Below are positions 43,972 through 56,100 of a DNA stretch of 64,000 nucleotides, piece after piece. Under the pieces are notes generated by a model, which was not told where the DNA came from, did not search any database, and saw only the letters and a list, made by a program, of their open reading frames with translations. The position numbers and the translations under genes are program-made. Source of the stretch: Carya illinoinensis (taxonomy: Eukaryota > Streptophyta > Magnoliopsida > Fagales > Juglandaceae); contig NC_056765.1 of NCBI RefSeq assembly GCF_018687715.1, forward strand, positions 30,154,254-30,218,253. The letters run 5' to 3'. The first letter of the stretch is position 1, and each line of letters begins with the position of its first letter.

Positions 43972-44803
43972 TTTTTTTTTTTTTTAAGAAGAGCGGAAGG
44001 TCACATGTCCATGAGTGACCCACTCCCATATTTATTAAAAGCCCTCACGTTTGGCGGAGGAATACCGTGGAAATAAAACAAAACCCAAGAAAAACCAAAA
44101 GAAACCACACTCCAAAAAGAAAAAACAACAATAGACCTATAAGACAAGAAAAAACTAGACCTAACATCTTATAGAAGGGAGGCCTAAACTGTCCAAATGG
44201 ATCAACCCTCTCAAAAACTGAGGCATATTACAAAGAGTATAGAACACCAACTCCTCCCTTGAAGCCCCAGATTTGGCTAACCAATCTGCCACTCTATTAC
44301 CTTCCCGCAAGACATGTTGAAAATGGCATTGTATGGTTCGGGTCAGCTCAATAATTTCCTCCCAAAAATCCTCTAGATACCAAACACCACATCTTCCTCT
44401 CCTCCACCAAGAAATAATTACCTGTGAATCCATTTCAACAATCACCTTAGTGATATTTAAAGCTTTGCAAATCCTCAAACCTTGAAGAAGCGCCATAAGT
44501 TCTGCTTTATTATTAGAGCCAAAACCAATATATGAAGCATAAGCCTAGACATGTCGTCCTGACTCGTTGCGAATTACCCCCCCAATACCACATGAACCTG
44601 GATTGCCAAGACTGCTACCATCCGTATTTAATTTATGTCACCCCAATGGTGGCTTAGTCCACCTTACTACTCTGCAAGAATGGACCTTCGGGCCAACCGG
44701 TTTTATCTTCAAGGCCTCAAGAATCATACCATCTCTATGAGACAACCGTTTGGGCTGTTTAATCATCTGACAAAGAGAACCAAGCCATATACAAATAGAG
44801 TGG
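43972..44803 (-). mobile_element. 5'-truncated LINE fragment with target duplication
   Basis: The poly(A) tail (read as T) begins at 43971/43972. The 10-base string actgagatat flanks it at 43962-43971 and 44804-44813, so this is a complete target-primed insertion of only the 3' ~830 bases. It carries an RNase H domain. Confidence 0.8.
44161..44803 (-). pseudogene. LINE RNase H domain, truncated
   Basis: Minus strand reads WHKLNTDGSSLGNPGSCGIG, GGVIRNESGRHV, a TAG at about 44547, then NNKAELMALLQGLRICKALN, VEMDSQVIISWW, CHFQHVLREGNRVADWLA. The Asp, Glu, Asp and the His/Asp pair of the plant LINE RNase H are all present. The longest open part is 44161-44496. The rest of ORF2 was never integrated, because the element is 5'-truncated. 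Confidence 0.8.
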
Positions 44804-44813
44804 ACTGAGATAT

Positions 44814-45661
44814 ATAGTGAGTACTGAGATATATTATAAGAGAACCGACATATTTACATAGAGATCCTACATAAACAAATTTGCAAATTAATAATATTGT
44901 GTTGAAGTGATATGTTATATTTATTTTATAATATTAAAATGTGTTTACAATTTAATATATCACATCAAAATATGTTAGTTTGTAAATTTTTTTTTTTTAA
45001 ATCTCTGTATAGACCAAGCGCGCATTGCTTTTAGGACAAGTATGATATTAATTTATATCATACTTTGACACCTAGTATGGTATATAACAAAGTACTGTAC
45101 GTAGTACTAATTTGATCTGTCTCAAACAATAATTCTGAACATGGATTAATTAATTCATGGAACTAAACATGCTTGCAATTGCAAATTAAAAGGTCGAAAA
45201 TAGAAGTCAATTAAATTAAAAATAATATTATCATCGAAGATCAACATCGTGTCTCTAAAGTTACTTGCCTCATGAATACGTGCATGACCTCCAAAAGCTT
45301 CTACGTGATACACACACATATATATAGGAAAATTCTTCTTGGCATCCTCACACTTCATACACCACACTAATTTTAATTTTTTTTTTCATTTTTTCTTTAA
45401 TAAATATGTAGTGTGTGGATGATAAATAAAATAATTTAATTAGTTTAATAAGAATAAAATGAAATAAAAAATAAAAAAATAAAAAATAATATTTTAATAT
45501 ATAAAGTGTGTGGTGTGGGATAATGTGTAGCATACCTCATATATATATATATATATAATATATGTTGCCGGCAAGAAATTAAGTGTCAGATCATCGAGTT
45601 GACCTTTTATTGGCCGTTTGATTATTTGAATTTCATGAAAACATGGTCGGAGCTATTTACG
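44814..45661. other. AT-rich intergenic DNA and left edge of arm C
   Basis: No gene seen. From about 45545 the sequence is the reverse of 23618-23520. A TA tract at 45539-45560 marks the place where arm A instead carries the Copia element. Confidence 0.65.
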
Positions 45662-48132
45662 TGTATTTTTATTGAAAAATTATCTAAATTATTATAATAA
45701 GTAGTTTTCTTATTTTAAATCAAACTTATTTTTTTGTTGTATTGTTTTATGATTTTTAAGTTGTGAGATTTAAATAATGTGTTTTCTTGATATTAATAAT
45801 TATTTTGCATTTAAATTACTCTCTAACTTGAATTATTTTATTTTTGAGTTTTAACTATTTTATTTTATTAATATTGAGTTGTAGTGCTTTTTATTTGTCG
45901 TTTATTTATTTTATTGTGCTTTTTATTTTAAACTAGTTTATTGTTGAATTTTATTATTTTATTTTATAAAGTCGCTGTGTTTAAATTATTTTATTTAACT
46001 TGTTGTTTTAAAATGCATTTTCGTTAAATCAGTTTTGAAATCTTAAGTTAGAAAAGGTTGGACCTCATTTTTTTCCTTCATTTTTTTTCTTTTTTCCCTA
46101 TTTTTCTTTTCCTCCTCTTTTTCTTTTCTCTTTTTCTTCTTTTTTTTTCTTCTTCCTTTTTCTTCCCATGCTTTCTCCCTATGCGACCTAGCCCCCCCTC
46201 TCCTTCTCTCCGTGCTTTTCTCTCTCGCCAGCCCGGCCACCGTGTGCCATCAGTTGTCACCGCCCACCTCATCGTCCTCTCGCCAGCGACCTCAACCACC
46301 CTAGCCACCACCCCTATGCACCCTCTTTCTCTCTCCTGGCCATGTATAGCCCGAGTGGGCTCATACTTACTGCATTGTCGTGCACCACAGTCCGGCACCA
46401 CCACCACCACAGTTTCCCCTCCCACCGGCCACCATCCTCCACTAATCTCAACCCCTAACTCCTAGCCGTTTGCTCCCATGAAGCCCATGACCCCCCACAG
46501 TTTTCTCCCCTTTCCATCGCCGTCCATTGTCGCCTGGCCACCACACCACCACCAACGGCTTCCCCATTCACCGGTGACCCCCCTATCCATTCTCATGTCC
46601 CACAGTGACCCTATAGCCACTACACTCTCCCTCACTCTCCCACAGCCTCTTTTCCTTAAAGTTGGCCTATCTCCTCCGTGTGCAGCCACCCACGGCCACT
46701 AACCACCATTATCAACTCTACTGACTTCCATGAGCTATTCCCTAGCCTTTCCTAGTCTTTATTTGCCTTCATTCATATTTGGGTATTTTGATACCCACGG
46801 CCACAATGCATTTTGCACTGTTACATTGCTTTGCCATCACTTTTTGCAGCTTTTTGATCCTCCGAATATTATTTTATAGCACTGTAAGTATTTTCCAAAC
46901 ATCTTTTAAGATTAAATATATTTTTGCTTTAACAATACATTGTGTTTTGGTTGATTGTACCAAACTGAGTCCAAAGAGTCGGGGGTTGGATGGATTTGAA
47001 GATGGAGTTGTTTATGTTTGGATGATGTTAGGTTTATTGGATAATTTGTCTTGTCATTTGCATTGCATGGTGCATGCATGTACATGTGTTAGAAATTGAA
47101 AACTAGGTTTCAAGTGTTAATGGATTTTTGGATGGTTGTGTATCACGACCCCAAGCTGGGATGGGGCATTATCTTGGTGGAGTTCCTCTGGTTACTCGGG
47201 AGTTAAATATATTGAGTGGCATCACCTAAGTTGTTGCTGGGAGACAACAGGCTCGGACGATACGGTAATGTTATCGTGCCGACTTCGTGGTCCCTTGGCT
47301 AGCAGAGACTACAGGATGTCTGGTCATGGTACGCGCTGGGTATCGCTCATATAGATTTCACGTGCATGGTTGTTACCTGCAGTGTGACATAGGAGCCAGA
47401 GTGTGCGGATTATCCCTATGGGAGATCATGGTACATACGGATAAAATTGAAAACTGGTTTTGATATTGGATATGAGTCATTTTCTGGAAAAATTGAGAGT
47501 TAGTTCAAGAATATTTGTGGGTCATTTTCTGAGAAAATGACGGGATTTTTATATGTGGATTTTCGTAGACCGTTTTCTAGGAAAATGGTGGATTCGTGTT
47601 TTGGGCCATTATTTGAAATAATGGCGAGGAAATGTTTATTTTTTAGAAAAGATCATTTTTGGATCTCATGCATATGGCATCCTGCTCAAGCATATTGTTG
47701 AGGTTTTAATATATTTATATCTTGTGGGTTGTTTAGATTATTACTTACCTGTGGTACCATCTTTGGTACCGTAAATTTTGATACAGAGGAAGAGGAGGCT
47801 AAGCCTGAGGAAGCGGCTCCGCCAGAGAACTAATTGGGATTTTGCTTGTATTATTTGGAAACTATTTCCTTACCTTTAAATTATGTATTTTGATTTTATG
47901 ATGTTACAGGAAATTTGTAGTATTTCAATACGCTTGTGTTTAAGTGAGTCTGTCTTTTAAACAAATTCTGGTACTTAGTCGACTGATTTTTATTATCCGC
48001 TGCATTATTTATTATACACGTATTATATGTACACATACTTAGCAGTTAATGATGGGATGCGTGACCCATGTTGTCATCATCCAGACACTTCAATTTCCAT
48101 GTATCAGTACGTGGAAGTTGGGCACGTCACAA
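45662..48132 (-). mobile_element. Solo LTR 2 (same Gypsy-type family, 2.5 kb)
   Basis: On the minus strand it starts TGTGACGTGCCCAACTTCC at 48132 and ends AAATACA at 45662. It aligns with solo LTR 1 through the tatcacgaccccaag block and the flanks on both sides. Arm A lacks it at the matching site (about 23505-23520), so it inserted after the duplication. No convincing target duplication was found (ttacg before, attct after). The CT- and CCACC-rich part at 46050-46700 gives long ORFs by composition only. Confidence 0.75.
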
Positions 48133-49474
48133 TTCTATTAATACCGGCCACTTAATATGATTAAATATAGAGAACTTAAGGATTTGACATTGTTAGAAAA
48201 TGAATGCAGGCACAGATCATTCAGTTGAAAAATTGATGTTCATATCAAGAATTGGACAAACTGATGATCATCATGCAGTAATGAAAGTTTCTCTCTTAAA
48301 CGTTGTTGGATTTGGCAGTTTGAGCTATATATTTCTAATTGGTAGACTTCAGTAAATCTTGAAATGGTCATAGCAAGGTCTAACCTAATTAATATTTTAC
48401 AGTCGTAACTATAATTTCTTCATTCTAAATAATTGGATATTTATGTGAAATCACCCGTAATACTTATCTCAAAAATTTAAGCTGATTTTGAAAAGATATA
48501 TATTTTATTATTTATTATATATCTTAATATATTAATCATCATATAATTTTATCTCTCCTTTACTCAATATAAAATAATGATATTACAATCTCTCTCTTTT
48601 AATTAAGTCCCTCGTTAATTAATATATATCCTCGTCAAGCCATTCTATCGCAAATGAATTGAAGCATATATGCAGCTCATATACTACACTTTTGCTAGGG
48701 ATTTGGCTAGCTAGCTCCTATTTTATTTATAACAAATCTCTCTTTACACGTAATTAAGATACATTAATGTATATGAGGGTACGTATATATATACTACATC
48801 AGAGACATGATGTAATGATAGTTACTAAAGTCCTATCTCAATGATCGATCGAGATTAATTATAAGTTTTATAGATTAAAAATATTAATATTAATTAGCCC
48901 CTTACTTTTCAAACATTGCATGCATTAATTAATCATGACCATGTGCGTTAGCTGAGCATTAATACCGATAATTAATTACATGCACACGTGTAATTTTCAC
49001 ACTTAAAGTAATATTACGCGTATTTATAGTACATTGTCTCGAACTCTCATTTTTTGGTTTAAGAGTATTAGTAGTGGTCTCAATAAATTTTAATTAAAAT
49101 TTAGTTAAAAAATTTACTTTAATAAATTTTAGTTAGCTACTTTTTACAATACTAAATAATAGGCTCAACAAATCTTTTACTATTCTATTAAAATATTGAT
49201 TTTGAACTTTGGCTAGTCTCTTTCACTTAATAAATTTGACCAGCCATATAGTCAAAGGTTAAATTTACTGTATATTTGTTGAGCCTATTGTAGTATTTTA
49301 TTTTACATTTTGGTTATTTTTTAGCTAAAATTTAACTTTGTTAAACCCACTACTAGTGCTCTAACAAGTTGCTATATAGCTAGCTAGCCGATATTGCATA
49401 TATGCAGTAGTCAAGGTTGACATACAACCACGTGCACATACACACATATGTATGTATATCTATACTTACATACA
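48133..49474. other. Arm C DNA matching the arm A downstream region
   Basis: 48160-48420 and 48760-49020 match 23520-23290 and 23230-22940 in reverse. The part 49030-49370 has no partner and reads like a small AT-rich element with inverted ends (agtattagtagtggtctcaa; ttaaacccactactagtgct reversed). No gene. Confidence 0.65.
49030..49365. mobile_element. Possible MITE (inverted ends), private to arm C
   Basis: The left end agagtattagtagtggtctc resembles the reverse complement of the right end, gttaaacccactactagtgctct. The interior has aattttagttaaa-type stretches on both halves that can pair. The element is absent from the corresponding place in arm A. Confidence 0.5.
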
Positions 49475-50427
49475 AAGTGCGAATCTGCTTTCTACAGTGT
49501 TTTCGTCTAACATTTTTTTTTCCATTTTACCCATGCTTTGTCTACGTTTTTGTCGAGTTGCCATTTTCATCATCTCCTTATTATTTGCATCAGAGAAATG
49601 CAATTTCAGGGGGGGAGAGTATACGTATTTGGTGAGATCGAAGAACTAGAGAGAGAGAGAGATAGAGGACTTCGGGAAAGAAGAGAGAGAAGGATATGGG
49701 GTGGGAAAGTCGCTGTAACGGCGTGCTCGTGGTACCATCGACGTGCGGCTGCGGCTGGTTGAGGAGAGGTGGCGTGAGGGAGAAATCAGAGAGAGAGAGA
49801 GGGGCACTGGATGAGAGGGCTTGGGAGGCTGACGATGGTGGCTAGCATGGAGGGCTTGGAAGGGGCTTACGGTGGCTTTGATGTGCTCGAGGTGGGGCTC
49901 ATGGTGGTCGTGGTCGTGACCTCGGGTGGCACACAACGTGGGTGTAAGGATATAGAGAGATTCGAGGGAGAGAGGTCCACGGGGAGGGAAGGCTGAGAGG
50001 GGTGAGGGTTTTTCTCAATCGATGATGGTGGGCTCGTCGAGGCGCTACTGCCAAAGGCGGAGGAGTCTCAATGCGGTAGTGTTTCTGTTAGCATGCTGAA
50101 TCTCCCATTGAAGCTGTTGACTATGGGTTACGGTGGAGAGAATTCCTATGTTTCGGTTATAAACAAAAATAGAGGCATGGCTGGCAGTTTATGTGGCTGA
50201 TCATATGCACAACAGGAGTGTCTCGACAGCGAGGGGTCGTCTGAGCAGGGGATGGAGGTTGAGTAGCTGGTCATGGCTGGTTTTGGGCTGTCCATGGTCA
50301 TGCAAGAAAAATCGAGACTAAGAGTGCAACCGTTTGCTCTGATTTTGAGCAACCAAGTAGAGGCTTTAAGGAGGTGAGACTGCAATGGACAAAACAGGTC
50401 TCGATGGATGTGAAGCTTGGCTTCGGT

Positions 50428-50469
<42 letters not shown>

Positions 50470-50598
50470 GAGAAATGATAGACATGAAAGATTTTTGTTG
50501 GTTTAAAAGCAAAAGGAGCTGGCAGCCTTGAAGTTGCCTTTGTTACCATTCAAGATGGCATGGTCATGGATCGGGAAAGCTGGCTTGGTCACATATGG
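49475..50598. other. Unassigned GC-richer interval private to arm C
   Basis: This is purine-rich on the plus strand, with many GAGAGA runs (longest 50434-50466) and GGTGG-rich words. No arm A counterpart. ORFs such as 49646-49936 (minus) are low-complexity and unlike any family known to me. It may be part of an LTR or a captured leader region, but no ends were found. Confidence 0.4.
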
Positions 50599-50599
50599 C

Positions 50600-51301
50600 T
50601 AGGGGTGTAAAAAAAAAAATTGATAAACCGGTAAACCGAACTGGATTGGACCAAACCGGTGGCATCGATCCGGTCCCGAGGTTGGTTCGATCTGGTACCG
50701 GTTTTAGTTTTTTTAAAACCGGTCAAAATCGATCTAGTTCTAATTTTTCTTTTTCTAAACACGGACTAGACCGATTTATTTATATATTTTAATTTTTTAT
50801 ATTGTATATAATATTTATATATAATATATGACTATATATAAAATAGTTTTGTACTATATGATAAATTACTAATTAATATAATATTAAATTCTAAAATCTT
50901 ATATCATTTTGCTTATTATATTAATAGTTATACTAATATTATATAGTACATATTAATAATTATAGTTATACCATATTACTATATATTATAAGATAATATA
51001 ATATATCATTAGATTATATATTATAATATATCATTATAGTCTATAATACAATTATAATATATATTATAATATACTATAATATATTATCACTATAGTAATA
51101 TATACTATATTATATATATAATATAGTATATTAAAATCGATAAAACTGGACCGAACTGGATCGAAAATTAGTAACATCGGAATACCAGTTTAGGAAGGTA
51201 ACCGGTGCAAAATCGATTTTGAAAAATACAAAATAAGTACATACTGATTTAGTTCTAAATTTTATTCAAAATTTGATCAAATTGGACCTGTTAGACCCTT
51301 G
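50600..51301. mobile_element. Possible non-autonomous hAT-like element
   Basis: The left end is TAGGGGTGTAA. The right end, read in reverse, is CAAGGGTCTAA. The interior is rich in AACCGG/CCGGTT words near both ends (50630-50720, 51140-51210) with a TA-rich centre. This pattern is common in plant genomes. The candidate 8-base flanks are too AT-rich to prove a target duplication. No transposase. Confidence 0.4.
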
Positions 51302-51324
51302 TATATATCTTGAGGAAGAAGGAC

Positions 51325-51329
<5 letters not shown>

Positions 51330-51362
<33 letters not shown>
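51330..51362 (+). repeat. (GA)n microsatellite
   Basis: A run of GA dinucleotides; a second one is at 50434-50466. Confidence 0.9.
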
Positions 51363-51366
<4 letters not shown>

Positions 51367-51614
51367 GGAACATTGAACCGAGCCTGACAAGATGAAAGAT
51401 GAAGAAATCCAGCATCGACTGGGAAGACCCACGTGAGATTGACAAGAGGATTTATTTAAATAATATACGATTTAATTACTCCTTTGACCTTGTCTATGAA
51501 TTTAAAAAAAAAAAATTGAAACTATTTCGAATTGAGGGAGCATTGAGCCTTTCCTCTCTTTGGTTTTCAGGGTAGAGGTTTTCACCCTCGTCTTCTGTAC
51601 GAGATTTCAACCGG

Positions 51615-53020
51615 ATGGTGGATAATTTGGATGAATTGTATGCGAGTTTGTCTTTAACGAAGAAGGAGAATGAAAAGTGTCGGTGGAGCCGAGTAGATTG
51701 GAAGAAGTGTTGGAACGTGGAGAGAATTGTTTGATTATGAAGCTTCTGATTTGGAAACATTATAATCATGAAGCTTTTAAACAAACAATGCGAAAAGTTT
51801 GGCGGTTGGTGAAGAGTGTGAAATTGCACAATTTGAATGCTGAATTTACACTGGTTGAATTTGAAGATAGCCGAGACAGAGCCAAAGTTGTATGTGAAGG
51901 TCCTTGGAGTTTTGATAAACATCTGGTGTTATTGAAGGAGTTTGATGGTCTGATACAGATCAATAAAGTTGAATTCGTAAAGGCTCCTTTTTGGGTCCGT
52001 ATCCATGATCTACCACTGATTGCTCGGAATGAGTATATTGGGAAATTGGTTGGCAGTGCATTGGGGGAGGTTCTGGAGGTTGATCTGGATAAGGGGGAAA
52101 TGGAATGGGGGCAGTACATGCGAGTCCGAGTAATGTTGGATATTTCCAAACCTTTTTTGCAAAGGAAGTGTTTGAATGTGGGGAAGGGAGCTTCATGCTG
52201 GGTGAATTTTTCCTATGAAAGACTACCAGATATATGTTTTTTCTGTGGAGTGTTGGGACACACGTTAAAGGATTGTGAAGTTACCAACGCTGTAAAGTTG
52301 GATTAGGCAAAGCTTCCGTATGGGCAATGGTTGAGAGCCGGTTTCTTGAGTACTCGAAGGGTGGTAGGGCGGCGTGAAAGCACTTACTCAGGGGAACCAA
52401 CAGTGGCAGCACCGCTGTCGATGGCGGAGGGAAGGGAACCAGAGGGGACGACGACTCAACCTGACATTTCAAACGTTCCGTCTATTATGGAACCAGTTGC
52501 GTCGGTTACAAATTTAGATACGACACTAGTTGATTAAATAAATTGTGGGAATAAAGATACTGTCGTGGAGGAGTTGATTACGGAGGTAAATCTTTCAGTT
52601 TCGAGTGTTCAGGCAGTTATTTCTGCAATAATGGCTAGGGAGGAATCTCGGAACTTGGTGGTTTCTAAAGTAACGGAAACAAAGCAGAGTCTTAATGCAA
52701 AAGACACTGGGTGTACGGGGCGTACCAAAGAGAATGGTGGTGAAAATGTGCATGGGCTTACTGAAGCCCCAGTTCTACAGGCTTCGGATTTGGGTTTGGG
52801 GTTGGGCTTAGGCCCATACAGCCACAACCCAAGGTCTTCTAACTCTCACTCGGATTTTCATTCAGCCCCTTTCCAATCTAAGTTAAACCCGAGTGTCTCT
52901 TCAGCAGCGACTAGGGCTGCGAAAATCAAGCAGCAACATGGGAGACGCAAGTCGAGAGTATCTGGGTGTGTTGATGGTGTTCAAATGGAGGTTGCTACCA
53001 TGTCTCTCGGTAGAAAATGA
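51615..53020 (+). pseudogene. LINE-C ORF1 (DUF4283 plus CCHC_4 knuckle)
   Basis: Starts MVDNLDELYASLSLTKKE at 51615. After a frameshift near 51672 it runs SVEPSRLEEVLERG, MRKVWRLVKSVKLHNLN, FTLVEFEDSRDRAKV and GPWSFDKHLVLLKEFDG, the standard DUF4283 domain. It continues with VRIHDLPLIARNEYIGKLVG and FSYERLPDICFFCGVLGHTLKDC, the CX2CX4HX4C knuckle at about 52225-52270. A TAG at 52304-52306 interrupts the frame before AKLPYGQWLRAG. A low-complexity Ser/Gly tail continues to 53020 with another stop near 52537. Its job in the element is RNA binding. Confidence 0.8.
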
Positions 53021-53138
53021 AAAGGCTCTTTGCTGTTGGAAGCTGTTGCAAAGAAAGGTAAAGTTTCTTGTAATCTAATGTTGTGGATTCGAAATCAATT
53101 TTATCGGTGGTGGCTGTTGAACAGCCCCGCCAGTCACA

Positions 53139-56100
53139 ATGAAAGGCTTAAGTTGGAATCTTCGTGGGCTTGGGAACCCACGAAGTGTTCGTACGCTTCG
53201 TGATTTAATTACGAAGGAATTTCCCGATTTTTTTTTTTTTGCAAGAAACGAAAATGAATGCTAGACAAGTGGAGTTGTGTAAATTCAAGTTGGGATTCAG
53301 TAATTATTTTGGTGTTGATTGTGTGGGGCGGAGCGGTGGGCTAGCTCTGTTTTGGAAGGATGAGTTAAATTTGTATATAATTAATTATACTCATCACAAT
53401 ATTCATGCAATTGTTACTGATTGTAATGGGAAAAGGTGTTTGATAACAGGGGTTTATGGCCATTCGGATAGGACCATGAGAGCGGAAGTGTGAAGGGTTT
53501 TAAAAACTTTGGGTCGTGGGGTTAATGTACCTTGGTTAGTGTTTGGGGATTTCAATGAAATCCTTGACAATTCTAAGAAATATGGAGGAAGTTTACGGAG
53601 TAATACTCAATTAAGAGAGTTTAGGGAGGTGTTGGAAGTATGTGAGCTGAGAGACTTGGGGTTTGTTGGGACTCGCTTTACTTGGAGCAATCGAAGATAG
53701 GGGCTAGTTTAATCATGGAGAGATTGGATAGATTTCTTGCTAATACTTTATGGTGTGATCTATATCCAAATCTTAGAGTTTATCATGGTGGAGCGACACA
53801 TTCTAACCACTCTCCTGTGTGGTTAGATACTGAGGGTGTTTTAATTCGGAGAAGGGGGAAGAAATTGTTTCGTTTTGAAGCTATGTGGGTGGGAGAGACA
53901 GCATGCTCCTCTATTATTGAAAATGTGTGGAGGCGTGTTGAGGATTCCGTTTCCTTGAGTCGTATTATGAGCTGTATTTCTACATGTGCAGAGGATTTGG
54001 GAGTTTGGAATAAGTCATCTTTTGGTCATGTTCAACAAGAATTAGCCAAGGCCAAGATGAAACTTCAGAGTCTACAAGCTACTAATCCTAATTGTTTGTT
54101 CATGTCTGAGTTTAATAAGGCCCGTGATAAAGTTCAGAAGTGGTTGGAAAGGGATGAGTTAATGTGGAAACAGAGGTCTCGTATTTAGTGGCTCAAGGAG
54201 GGGGATTGTAACTCTAAGTATTTTCATTCAAAGGCTTCGACTCGAAGAAGGAAGAATACTATTGTTCAGCTCAAAGATGACTCTGGAAACTGGAAGAATG
54301 GGGTTCAGATGGATGTTTTAATCACTGATTATTTTTAGAATCTTTTTTCAGCAACGGACCAAGGGGGGATGATGGAGGTATTATCGAGTATTGATAGGAA
54401 AGTCACAAATAATATGAATGTAGAGCTCTTAAAACCCTTTGTGGCCAAGGAAGTGGAGGATGCTCTCAAACAAATGCATCCCTCAAAAGCACCCGAACCT
54501 AATGGTATGTCTCCTATTTTTTTCCAGAAGTATTGGCATGTGATCGGTAAATCTGTTACTGATGCTTTGCTGTTAACTCTGAATTCTGTGGATTTTCCTA
54601 GTGAATTGAATCATACTTTCCTTACTCTTATTCCTAAAAAAGCATCACCTTCAAAAGTGGCAGATTTTAGACCAATTAGTCTTTGTAATGTGCTTTATAA
54701 AATTCTGTCTAAAGTCATTGCAAATAGACTTAAGAAGATCTTGCCGGATGTTGTTTCTAATACTCAATGTGTCTTTGTTCCGGGTAGACAAATTTCTGAT
54801 AATGTGCTTATTGCTTATGAGATTTTGCATTTTTTGAGAATGAAGAGATATGGAACTAAAGGCTTTATGTCTCTTAAACTGGATATGAGTAAAGCATATG
54901 ATAGGGTAGAGTGGACGTTTTTGGAAAAAATTATGGAATCCCTTGGTTTTGCTCATAACTTTATAAGTTTGATTATGAAGTGTGTGAGAATAGTTTCCTT
55001 TTCAGTATTAGTTAATGGCAGCCCCAAAGGCCCTATAATTCCAAGTAGGGGAATCAGACAAGGAGATCCTTTATCTCCTTATCTATTCCTCTTATGTACT
55101 GAAGGCCTAATCTCTTTGTGGAAAAATTCTGCTGGTAGAGAAGGTGTTAAGGGGGTTTAGATTTGTAGAGGTGCACCTAGAGTGAATCACTTGCTGTTTG
55201 CGGATGATAATCCTATTTTTGTCAAGCTAATGTTGCCACTAATGAAAAGATTCAGATCTTATTAAACAAATATGATAGAGCTTTGCGGCAATGTATTAAC
55301 AAAGAAAAGACTTCTATGGTTTTTAGTAAGAATGTTAGTGATGAGTTAAAGGATGATATTATACAACTTTGGGGAGGGAGTCATACACAGCAATATGAAA
55401 AATATTTGGGACTACCACCTTTAGTTGGGAGATCAAAAAAACAAGCTTTCTCTAGTATCAAAAGTAGAGTTTGGCAGAAATTACAGTTGTGGAAAAGTAA
55501 ATTATTATCACAAGGGGGAAGAGAGGTACTCATTAAGGCAGTAGCAATGTCTATCCCTACGTATGCTATGAGCTGTTTCTTACTCCCTAAGTCTCTTTGT
55601 AAAGAATTAGAGATGATGATGGCCAAGTTTTGGTGGGAAAATCAGGGGCAGGGGAATAAAATTCACTGATTAAGTTCGGAGAAACTAAGTAACTCAAAAT
55701 TTAGAGGAGGGATGGGTTTTAAAGATTTAGATCTTTTTAATCTAGCTCTTTTAGCTAAACAAGGTTGGCGGCTTCTAAGGAATGAGGGCTCCCTAGTGCA
55801 TCGTGTTTTTAAAGCCAAATATTTCCCCAATACCAGTTTGTTTGAAGCCAAGCTAAGGTGTAATTCATCATATGTGTAGAAGGGTATTTTGGTAGCTAGC
55901 AAAGATTTGAAGAGAGGTTGTAGGTGTAGAGTGGGGAATGGTAAATCTGTTAATGTTTTTAAAGACCCATGGATTCATGATTATAATTTGCCTCTTAATA
56001 ATTCTGAGTTTGATGAAGATTTAAAAGTTCATTCTTTAATTGATATAAGTATGGGTTAGTGGAATATACAAACTTTAAGAGCTCTATTCAATCCAAATGT

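Noticed and set aside
46043..46702. Several Pro/Ser/His-rich or Lys/Glu-rich ORFs on both strands
   Set aside because: Composition artefacts of the CT-rich part of solo LTR 2.
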